A DNA stretch of 7,814 bases from an uncultured Streptococcus sp. (lineage in GTDB: Bacteria > Bacillota > Bacilli > Lactobacillales > Streptococcaceae), in assembly GCA_934201655.1 (NCBI GenBank), contig CAKPXD010000060.1, positions 1 through 7,814 on the forward strand, written 5' to 3'. This document shows positions 1 through 6,039 of the stretch, one piece after another; the stretch's first letter is position 1, and each line of letters starts with the position of its first letter. A program made the position numbers and the translations under genes. The notes under the pieces were generated by a model. The model was not told the origin of the DNA and searched no databases. It saw only the letters and a program-made list of their open reading frames with translations.

Positions 1-219
1 GGTCGTGGTACAGATAGCGCAGAAGTGATTGCACAGCGTATTGAAAAAGCCAAAGAAGAAATTGCTTTGATGCGTGAGTATGACTATGCTATTGTCAATG
101 ACCATGTTCCTCTTGCTGCAGAACGTGTTAAACGTGTGATTGAAGCTGAACATTTCCGCGTCGATCGTGTCATCGGTCACTACCAGGATATGCTACCAAA
201 GTCTCCAACTATTCGATAA
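1..219 (+). CDS. gmk: Guanylate kinase, C-terminal part (5' end outside window)
   Basis: This is the last 72 codons of a gene that begins before the window; the frame is open from base 1 and ends at TAA 217-219. Guanylate kinase is a cytosolic enzyme that phosphorylates GMP to GDP with ATP, feeding GTP and dGTP synthesis. The fragment opens with GRGTDS followed by an I-x-x-R-I-x-x-A-x-x-E helix, the usual end of the Gmk core with its arginine-containing phosphate-binding region. It then has DYAIVNDH, a conserved strand-turn near the Gmk C-terminus. The P-loop and GMP-binding domain would lie upstream and are not visible. A GTG at 25-27 is an internal valine codon, not a start. rpoZ follows after 24 bp, the usual Firmicutes order gmk-rpoZ. 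In Firmicutes Gmk is a known target of inhibition by (p)ppGpp. The assignment is firm from the C-terminal sequence and the context. Confidence 0.95.
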   Translation, partial: GRGTDSAEVIAQRIEKAKEEIALMREYDYAIVNDHVPLAAERVKRVIEAEHFRVDRVIGHYQDMLPKSPTIR

Positions 220-243
220 ACTATAGAAAACAGGTACAAACAA

Positions 244-558
244 ATGATGCTTAAACCCTCTATTGATACCTTGCTTGACAAGGTACCATCAAAATATTCA
301 CTCGTCATCTTGGAAGCAAAACGTGCTCACGAATTAGAAGCTGGAGCAACTCCAACGCAAGAATTCAAATCTGAAAAATCTACACTTCGTGCCTTGGAAG
401 AAATTGAATCAGGGAATGTAACCATCCACCCAGATCCAGAAGGAAAACGCGAAGCTGTTCGTCGTCGTATCGAAGAAGAAAGACGATTGAGAGAAGAAGA
501 AGAAAAGAAAATCAAAGAGCAAATCGCGAAAGAAAAAGAAGAAGGTGAAAAAATTTAA
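244..558 (+). CDS. rpoZ: DNA-directed RNA polymerase omega subunit
   Basis: This 104-residue protein is the small omega subunit, which binds the beta' subunit and helps RNA polymerase assembly and stability. The omega signature is clear: [15 protein letters not shown] at residues 17-31 and [10 protein letters not shown] at 50-59. From about residue 67 to the end the chain is a highly charged Glu/Lys/Arg helix, probably an extended single helix or coiled coil. That makes the protein somewhat longer than the roughly 91-residue E. coli omega. Two ATG codons stand in tandem at 244 and 247. I use the first, which gives an MM start. The Shine-Dalgarno is weak (AGGT at 232-235), consistent with read-through translation from gmk 24 bp upstream. 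The coding strand of the tail is strongly purine-rich (about 470-556). Confidence 0.95.
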   Translation: MMLKPSIDTLLDKVPSKYSLVILEAKRAHELEAGATPTQEFKSEKSTLRALEEIESGNVTIHPDPEGKREAVRRRIEEERRLREEEEKKIKEQIAKEKEEGEKI

Positions 559-628
559 GGTTGGGGGGACTCAATCTTATTTTTTCTATTGCAAGAATAC
601 TCAATCAATTAAAACGATTTAAGTAAAG

Positions 629-638
629 AAGGAGGTGA
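629..638 (+). promoter_or_regulatory. Near-perfect ribosome binding site of priA
   Basis: AAGGAGGTGA is a ten-base match to the anti-Shine-Dalgarno end of 16S rRNA. The GGAGG core (631-635) sits 7 bases before the ATG at 643. It fixes the priA start and is the strongest ribosome binding site in the window. It lies at the end of the 84-bp gap 559-642, in which I see no convincing promoter, terminator hairpin or small gene. Confidence 0.9.
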
Positions 639-642
639 GGAT

Positions 643-3033
643 ATGGCTATTGCAAAAATCATTGTGGATGTTCCTTTGATGCAGACAGACCAGCCCTATA
701 GCTACAAGATTCCAGAGGAATTTGAAGGGATGCTGGAAGTTGGTATGCGAGTTCATGTGCCTTTTGGGAAGGCCAATCGCTTGATTCAAGGGATTGTTCT
801 TGGAATGGAACAAGAATCGGAAATGGCAGATGAGGACTTGAAAGAAATTGCTGAGGTGCTGGACTTTTCTCCTGTCTTAACGGAGGAACAACTCTGGCTA
901 GCCGAAGAACTACGTAAGTCAGTTTTTTCATACAAGATTTCTATTCTAAAAGCTATGCTTCCAGGATTTTTGAATTCTAGCTATGATAAAATCCTCTATC
1001 CTCTGGAAGGCTTGAGTCAGGAGGAAAAGGAACGCTTATTCGGTTCGCAAGAGTCCTTAGCATTTTCATCACTTGATTTGAAAAAGCAGGCGGAGATGAT
1101 GCGCTTGACTCGCAAAGGGCTCTTGAAACTCGAGTATCAGGCTATAGACCAGAAGAAGGTTAAAACACAGTCTTGGATTCAAGTGAATCTTGACAAATTA
1201 GAAAAGCTAGAAATCTCAAACCGTGCCAAGAAGAAATTGGAACTGCGAGATTATTTAGTAGCACATCCAGAAAGTACTCCTTTGGCTACTTTGTTAGAAC
1301 ATTACTCTCGGGAACAAGTTAACTTCTTTGTGGAACAGGGTGCTTTGACGATTCTTCAAAAGGAAGTTCAACGTTCAGCTGCCTACTTTGAAGGAATCGA
1401 GTCAAATCAAGCCTTAGAGTTAAACCCAGAGCAGAAACAAGCCTGTGAGGCGGTTGTTGGAGCGATTGGAAAGAAACATCCTCCCTTTCTTCTTGAAGGA
1501 ATTACAGGAAGTGGGAAAACCGAGGTTTACCTGCAGATTATCCAAGGGGCTCTGGACATGGGGAAAACAGCGATTGTTCTTGTGCCAGAGATCTCTCTGA
1601 CACCTCAAATGACCGAGCGCTTTATTGCTCGGTTTGGTGAGCAAGTCGCCATTCTCCACTCTGGCTTGTCAAATGGTGAAAAGTACGATGAGTGGCGCAA
1701 GGTGGAGCGTGGAGATGCTCAGGTAGTTGTTGGGGCTAGGTCTGCTATTTTTGCACCTTTGAAAAATCTAGGTGTTATCATTATCGATGAAGAGCATGAG
1801 GCTAGCTACAAGCAAGATAGTAACCCGCGTTATCATGCTAGAGATGTGGCTCTTTTACGTGCCCAGTACAATCATGCTGCCCTAGTCCTTGGTTCTGCAA
1901 CACCGAGTCTAGAAAGCCGTGCGCGTGCTGGTAAGGGTGTTTATCAACATCTACGTCTGACTCAACGGGCCAATCCTTTAGCAAGTATTCCTGAGGTTCA
2001 ACTGATCGATTTCCGTGACTATATCGGGCAGAATGAAACATCAAACTTTACACCACCACTGATTGAGGCCATTCAAGATCGACTGGATAAAAAAGAGCAG
2101 GTTGTTCTCATGCTCAATCGTCGTGGTTATTCTAGCTTTGTCATGTGCCGGGAATGTGGGACAGTTGATACCTGTCCCAACTGCGATATTTCCTTGACGC
2201 TGCACATGGATACTAAGACTATGAATTGTCATTATTGTGGTTTTTCTAAGGAAATCCCTCATGTCTGTCCAAACTGTCAGAGTCGTAGCATTCGTTACTA
2301 TGGAACGGGAACTCAAAAGGCCTACGATGAGCTAGCAGAACTCTTTCCAGAGGCACGCATTCTACGCATGGATGTGGATACAACTCGAAAAAAAGGCAGT
2401 CACCAAGCTTTACTTGAACAATTTGGCAAAGGGGAGGCAGATATCCTGTTGGGAACCCAGATGATTGCCAAGGGCTTAGATTTTCCAAATGTGACCTTGG
2501 TTGGTGTTCTCAATGCGGATACAGCCTTGAACCTGCCTGATTTTCGTTCTTCTGAGAGAACCTTCCAACTCTTGACCCAGGTAGCAGGCCGTGCCGGTCG
2601 AGCTGAAAAGGCTGGACAGGTTTTGATTCAGTCCTATAATCCTCAGCATTATGCTATACGATTTGCCAAGGACCAGGACTACGAAGGTTTCTATGCCTAT
2701 GAAATGGGTATCAGACGTCAGTTGGGTTATCCACCTTATTATTTCACTATTGGAATCACCTTATCTCATAAGAAAGAAGAAGAGGTTCTTAGACGTGCTT
2801 ATCAAGTCATGGAGATTTTGCGGTCAGGTTTATCGGATGCTAGTGTAATTCTAGGTCCGACGCCAAAACCTATCGCTCGTACTCATAACCTCTATCATTA
2901 CCAAATTTTGATTAAATACCGTTTAGAAGATGAGTTGGCTTCTACCCTTAATCAGGTCTTAGCCCTAACTCAAGAACGTGAAAATAGCGAACTTCGTCTC
3001 AGTATTGACCACGAACCGCAACAATTTTTATAG
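643..3033 (+). CDS. priA: Primosomal protein N' (replication restart helicase PriA)
   Basis: This 796-residue superfamily 2 DNA helicase recognises stalled or abandoned forks and D-loops and reloads the replicative helicase. Visible parts in order: an N-terminal 3'-DNA-end-binding domain (about 1-105), a winged-helix region (about 110-220), and helicase lobe 1 with Walker [11 protein letters not shown] (286-295), Walker B DEEH (382-385) and motif III GSATPS (417-422). Lobe 2 carries motif [13 protein letters not shown] (604-615) and motif [10 protein letters not shown] (646-653). Between the lobes is the zinc-binding insertion with all eight cysteines: C502, C505, C511, C514, C529, C532, C542 and C545. 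A C-terminal domain (about 670-796) follows. All catalytic motifs are intact and the length is normal for a Firmicutes PriA. The start is fixed by the ribosome binding site at 629-638. fmt begins 11 bases after the TAG stop, so the two are surely cotranscribed. Confidence 0.98.
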   Translation: MAIAKIIVDVPLMQTDQPYSYKIPEEFEGMLEVGMRVHVPFGKANRLIQGIVLGMEQESEMADEDLKEIAEVLDFSPVLTEEQLWLAEELRKSVFSYKISILKAMLPGFLNSSYDKILYPLEGLSQEEKERLFGSQESLAFSSLDLKKQAEMMRLTRKGLLKLEYQAIDQKKVKTQSWIQVNLDKLEKLEISNRAKKKLELRDYLVAHPESTPLATLLEHYSREQVNFFVEQGALTILQKEVQRSAAYFEGIESNQALELNPEQKQACEAVVGAIGKKHPPFLLEGITGSGKTEVYLQIIQGALDMGKTAIVLVPEISLTPQMTERFIARFGEQVAILHSGLSNGEKYDEWRKVERGDAQVVVGARSAIFAPLKNLGVIIIDEEHEASYKQDSNPRYHARDVALLRAQYNHAALVLGSATPSLESRARAGKGVYQHLRLTQRANPLASIPEVQLIDFRDYIGQNETSNFTPPLIEAIQDRLDKKEQVVLMLNRRGYSSFVMCRECGTVDTCPNCDISLTLHMDTKTMNCHYCGFSKEIPHVCPNCQSRSIRYYGTGTQKAYDELAELFPEARILRMDVDTTRKKGSHQALLEQFGKGEADILLGTQMIAKGLDFPNVTLVGVLNADTALNLPDFRSSERTFQLLTQVAGRAGRAEKAGQVLIQSYNPQHYAIRFAKDQDYEGFYAYEMGIRRQLGYPPYYFTIGITLSHKKEEEVLRRAYQVMEILRSGLSDASVILGPTPKPIARTHNLYHYQILIKYRLEDELASTLNQVLALTQERENSELRLSIDHEPQQFL

Positions 3034-3044
3034 AAGGAGAAAAG

Positions 3045-3980
3045 ATGACAAAACTAATCTTTATGGGAACTCCCAATTTTTCAGCAACTGTTTTAAAGGG
3101 GCTTTTGTCAGATGACCGCTACGAGATTGTAGCTGTTGTAACGCAGCCAGATCGTGCGGTTGGACGTAAAAAAGTTATCCAAGAAACCCCAGTGAAACAA
3201 GCTGCCAAAGAGGCAGGTCTGCCTATCTACCAACCAGAAAAATTATCGGGTAGTCCAGAAATGGAAGCTATCATGAATTTGGGTGCTGACGGGATTGTGA
3301 CTGCAGCTTTTGGACAATTTCTCCCAAGTAAACTCCTTGATAGCATGGATTTTGCAGTCAATGTTCATGCTTCTCTCCTGCCTAAGCACCGTGGTGGAGC
3401 TCCTATTCATTATGCCTTGATTCAGGGTGATGAGGAGGCAGGAGTAACCATTATGGAAATGGTCAAGGAAATGGATGCAGGGGACATGATTTCTCGTCGC
3501 AGTATTCCCATTACTGATGATGACAATGTTGGAGCTTTGTTTGAAAAATTGGCCTTTGTTGGGCGTGATTTGCTTTTGGATACTCTACCTGCTTATATAG
3601 CTGGTGAAATTCAGCCTCAACCGCAAGATCCAAGCCAAGTAACTTTCTCACCAAATATCAAACCTGAGGAGGAAAAACTGGACTGGAACAAGACCAACCG
3701 TCAACTTTTCAACCAAATCCGTGGGATGAATCCATGGCCAGTTGCTCATACCTTCCTAAAAGGAGAACGTTTCAAAATCTATGAAGCCCTACCTGTAGAA
3801 GGTCAGGGGAATCCGGGTGAGATACTCTCCATCGGTAAGAAAGAATTGATTGTCGCAACAGCAGAAGGAGCTCTATCTCTCAAACAGGTTCAACCAGCTG
3901 GGAAACCTAAAATGGACATTGCTTCCTTCCTTAACGGTGTTGGACGAAGTTTGGCTGTAGGAGAACGATTTGGTGACTAA
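3045..3980 (+). CDS. fmt: Methionyl-tRNA formyltransferase
   Basis: This 311-residue cytosolic enzyme transfers a formyl group from 10-formyl-tetrahydrofolate to the amino group of Met on initiator tRNA, giving fMet-tRNA for bacterial translation initiation. The N-terminal Rossmann-type formyltransferase domain (about 1-200) starts with [11 protein letters not shown]. It holds the catalytic triad N106, H108 and D144, numbered as in E. coli Fmt, within [15 protein letters not shown] (106-120) and [11 protein letters not shown] (139-149). The C-terminal OB-fold-like tRNA-binding domain (about 205-311) includes [10 protein letters not shown]. The start is supported by AGAAGGAGA at 3032-3040, just upstream of the ATG and overlapping the priA stop. 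The 3' end overlaps rsmB by 8 bases. In Bacillus the deformylase gene def sits directly before fmt; here it is absent and priA abuts fmt. Confidence 0.98.
   Translation: MTKLIFMGTPNFSATVLKGLLSDDRYEIVAVVTQPDRAVGRKKVIQETPVKQAAKEAGLPIYQPEKLSGSPEMEAIMNLGADGIVTAAFGQFLPSKLLDSMDFAVNVHASLLPKHRGGAPIHYALIQGDEEAGVTIMEMVKEMDAGDMISRRSIPITDDDNVGALFEKLAFVGRDLLLDTLPAYIAGEIQPQPQDPSQVTFSPNIKPEEEKLDWNKTNRQLFNQIRGMNPWPVAHTFLKGERFKIYEALPVEGQGNPGEILSIGKKELIVATAEGALSLKQVQPAGKPKMDIASFLNGVGRSLAVGERFGD
3958..3964 (+). promoter_or_regulatory. rsmB ribosome binding site inside the end of fmt
   Basis: TAGGAGA lies inside the last codons of fmt. Its GGAG (3960-3963) is 9 bases from a GTG at 3973 and 6 bases from an in-frame TTG at 3970. 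Both spacings are workable, so the site does not decide the start alone. GTG is the better initiator and gives the N-terminus (MTKVETAR) I associate with streptococcal RsmB. Confidence 0.7.
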
Positions 3981-5286
3981 AGTAGAAACGGCTAGAAACT
4001 TAGCCTTAAAGGTGCTAGAGGATGTCTTTGTCAATCAAGCCTACTCCAATATCGCCTTAAATAAACACCTCAAGGGAAGTCAACTGTCAGCAACTGACAA
4101 AGGTTTGGTGACAGAGCTTGTTTACGGGACTGTAACCCGTAAACTAACTTTAGAATGGTATTTATCTCACTTTATTGAGGATAGAGACAAGCTAGACAAC
4201 TGGCTCTATGTTTTGCTTCTCATGAGTGTCTATCAACTCCAATACTTGGATAAGCTTCCTGACCATGCAGTGGTCAATGAAGCGGTGGAACTGGCTAAAC
4301 TTCGTAAAAAAGGTAGCGAAAAACTGGTCAATGCAGTCCTTCGCCGTATCTTGCGAGAAGGTTTGCCAGATATTGCTAGTATCAAACGTAAGAACAAGCG
4401 TGATTCTATCGCCTACTCTTTGCCAGTGTGGTTAGTTTCTAAACTAAAGGAAGAGTATGGCGAAGAGAGAGCGCAAGCGATTTTTGAAAGTCTACTAAAA
4501 CGCAACAAAGCCAGTATCCGGGTGACTGATTTGAGTCGAAAAGAAGAGATCAAAACTTTGCTTAGTGCAAGTGATTCTATCTTATCAAATACTGGTCTGG
4601 TCAAAGAACAAGGGCATTTTGCTGGTCATCACTTATTTGCAGAGGGTGCTATTACCATTCAGGACGAATCTAGTCAACTGGTTGCACCAACTCTTGATTT
4701 ACAAGGAGAGGAGAAGGTTTTGGATGCCTGTGCAGCCCCAGGTGGTAAAACAGTTCATATAGCCTCTTATCTAACGACAGGTCAGGTGACTGCATTGGAT
4801 CTCTACGACCATAAACTCAGTTTGATTCAAGAAAATGCAGAGCGTTTAGGCGTAGCAGACCGTGTTCAAACCCAAAAATTGGATGCCCGAAAGGTTCATG
4901 AGTTTTTTGGTAAGGATCAATTTGATAAGATTCTTGTTGATGCCCCTTGCTCAGGAATTGGTCTATTGCGTCGGAAACCAGATATCAAATACAACAAAGA
5001 CACTGCTGATTTCGCGTCATTACAGGAAATTCAGTTGGAAATATTAGGTAGTGTTTGTCAAACGCTACGTAAAGGTGGTATAATAACTTATAGTACCTGC
5101 ACTATTGTCTCTGAGGAGAACTTTCAAGTGGTTCAAGCATTTTTAGAAAGTCATCCAGAGTTCGAGCAGGTTAAACTAGAACACGAATGCAAGGATATCC
5201 TAAAAGATGGCTGCATCCTCATCACTCCAGAATTATATGGAAGTGATGGATTCTTTATCAGCCAATTTCGTAAGATATCCAATTAG
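3973..5286 (+). CDS. rsmB: 16S rRNA (cytosine-967-C5)-methyltransferase RsmB
   Basis: This 437-residue SAM-dependent enzyme (Sun/Fmu family) makes m5C967 of 16S rRNA in the small subunit. It has a NusB-like RNA-binding domain at the N-terminus (about 1-130, with the [15 protein letters not shown] helix) and a linker domain. A Rossmann-fold methyltransferase domain follows (about 225-437). The SAM-binding motif is [10 protein letters not shown] (251-260). Motif IV is DAPCSGIG (323-330) with C326, and motif VI is YSTCTI (373-378) with C376. These are the two cysteines the family needs for product release and for nucleophilic attack. The C-terminal [11 protein letters not shown] is typical. I take GTG 3973 as the start; TTG 3970 would add one residue. 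The gene overlaps fmt by 8 bases, implying translational coupling. phpP starts 15 bases after the TAG stop. A candidate promoter lies inside the gene at 5055-5084. Confidence 0.97.
   Translation: MTKVETARNLALKVLEDVFVNQAYSNIALNKHLKGSQLSATDKGLVTELVYGTVTRKLTLEWYLSHFIEDRDKLDNWLYVLLLMSVYQLQYLDKLPDHAVVNEAVELAKLRKKGSEKLVNAVLRRILREGLPDIASIKRKNKRDSIAYSLPVWLVSKLKEEYGEERAQAIFESLLKRNKASIRVTDLSRKEEIKTLLSASDSILSNTGLVKEQGHFAGHHLFAEGAITIQDESSQLVAPTLDLQGEEKVLDACAAPGGKTVHIASYLTTGQVTALDLYDHKLSLIQENAERLGVADRVQTQKLDARKVHEFFGKDQFDKILVDAPCSGIGLLRRKPDIKYNKDTADFASLQEIQLEILGSVCQTLRKGGIITYSTCTIVSEENFQVVQAFLESHPEFEQVKLEHECKDILKDGCILITPELYGSDGFFISQFRKISN
5055..5084 (+). promoter_or_regulatory. Candidate internal sigma-A promoter for phpP-stkP
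   Basis: TTGTCA at 5055-5060 (one mismatch to TTGACA), an 18-bp spacer, then a perfect TATAAT at 5079-5084 preceded by TG at 5076-5077 (extended -10). This is the best housekeeping promoter match I found in the window. It lies within codons for the conserved GGIITYS stretch of rsmB. Transcription would start near 5091, leaving a leader of about 210 bases before phpP. The bases are seen directly; promoter function is inferred. Confidence 0.45.
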
Positions 5287-5301
5287 GAAGGAACTGACAC
5301 A

Positions 5302-6039
5302 ATGGAGATTTCATTATTAACAGATGTGGGTCAGAAACGTACAAATAATCAAGACTATGTCAATCTTTTTGTCAACCGTGCCGGTCGTACGATGATTATC
5401 TTGGCTGACGGGATGGGAGGACACCGAGCAGGTAATATTGCCAGTGAGATGGCAGTAACGGATTTAGGTGTTGCCTGGGTAGATACTCAGATCGATACCG
5501 TGAATGAAGTTCGTGAATGGTTTGCAGAACACCTAGAAATTGAAAATCAAAAGATTTATCAATTGGGGCGTGATGAAGCATATAAAGGGATGGGTACAAC
5601 TCTAGAAGCCCTTGCAATCATTGATAACCAAGCCATCTATGCTCATATTGGTGATTCTCGTATCGGCTTGGTTCGTGGAGAAGAGTACCACCAATTAACG
5701 AGTGATCATTCATTAGTCAATGAGTTACTCAAGGCAGGTCAATTAACACCTGAAGAAGCTGAAGCGCATCCGCAAAAAAATATCATCACCCAGTCTATTG
5801 GACAAAAAGATGAGATTCAACCTGATTTAGGAATTGTGAGCTTGGAACCTGGTGACTATATCGTTATGAACAGTGATGGTCTCACGAATATGATTTCAGG
5901 AAGTGAAATCTATGACATCGTGACAAGTGATATTTCACTTGAAGACAAGGCGGCAACCTTAGTACGTTTTGCAAACAATGCCGGAGGGCTTGATAACATT
6001 ACTGTTGCCTTGATTGCGATTGAGGAGGAATCAAAATGA
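5302..6039 (+). CDS. phpP: PP2C-family Ser/Thr protein phosphatase PhpP (Stp1/PrpC type)
   Basis: This 245-residue soluble metal-dependent (Mn/Mg) phosphatase dephosphorylates the kinase encoded next to it and that kinase's substrates. PPM/PP2C motifs are complete: D8 in LLTDVG, RTNNQD (13-18), DGMGGH (36-41), MGTT (97-100), HIGDSR (115-120), TSDHS (134-138), SDGL (191-194) and DNIT (231-234). The metal ligands D192 and D231 carry the same numbers as the residues mutated in pneumococcal PhpP studies. There is no signal peptide or membrane segment, so it acts in the cytoplasm. The ATG is preceded by AAGGA (5288-5292) at 9 bases. Its stop codon overlaps the stkP start (ATGA at 6036-6039), tying phosphatase and kinase synthesis together. 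It may be transcribed both from the operon and from the candidate promoter inside rsmB. Confidence 0.97.
   Translation: MEISLLTDVGQKRTNNQDYVNLFVNRAGRTMIILADGMGGHRAGNIASEMAVTDLGVAWVDTQIDTVNEVREWFAEHLEIENQKIYQLGRDEAYKGMGTTLEALAIIDNQAIYAHIGDSRIGLVRGEEYHQLTSDHSLVNELLKAGQLTPEEAEAHPQKNIITQSIGQKDEIQPDLGIVSLEPGDYIVMNSDGLTNMISGSEIYDIVTSDISLEDKAATLVRFANNAGGLDNITVALIAIEEESK
6022..6030 (+). promoter_or_regulatory. stkP ribosome binding site within phpP
   Basis: GAGGAGGAA in the last codons of phpP (encoding its Glu-rich C-terminus). The GGAGG core ends 7 bases before the ATG at 6036. This supports that start and direct translational coupling through the ATGA overlap. Confidence 0.85.

Noticed and set aside
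25..27. GTG as a start of a small independent gene
   Set aside because: The frame is open back to base 1 and encodes conserved guanylate kinase sequence before this codon, so it is an internal valine.
561..589. TTGGGG, 17 bp, TTCTAT as a priA promoter
   Set aside because: Each hexamer matches the consensus at only about three positions, which is no better than background.
559..642. Possible rho-independent terminator between rpoZ and priA (T-run at 579-585)
   Set aside because: No GC-rich stem precedes the T-run; the G-run at 563-568 has no C-rich partner.
659..931. Antisense open frame of 90 codons within priA
   Set aside because: It lies wholly inside a well-supported priA coding region, has no ribosome binding site or recognisable motif, and its composition is that expected of a reverse-strand shadow.
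2041..2316. Antisense open frame opposite the priA zinc-binding region
   Set aside because: It is the complement of the conserved cysteine-rich coding stretch, with no start signal or family similarity.
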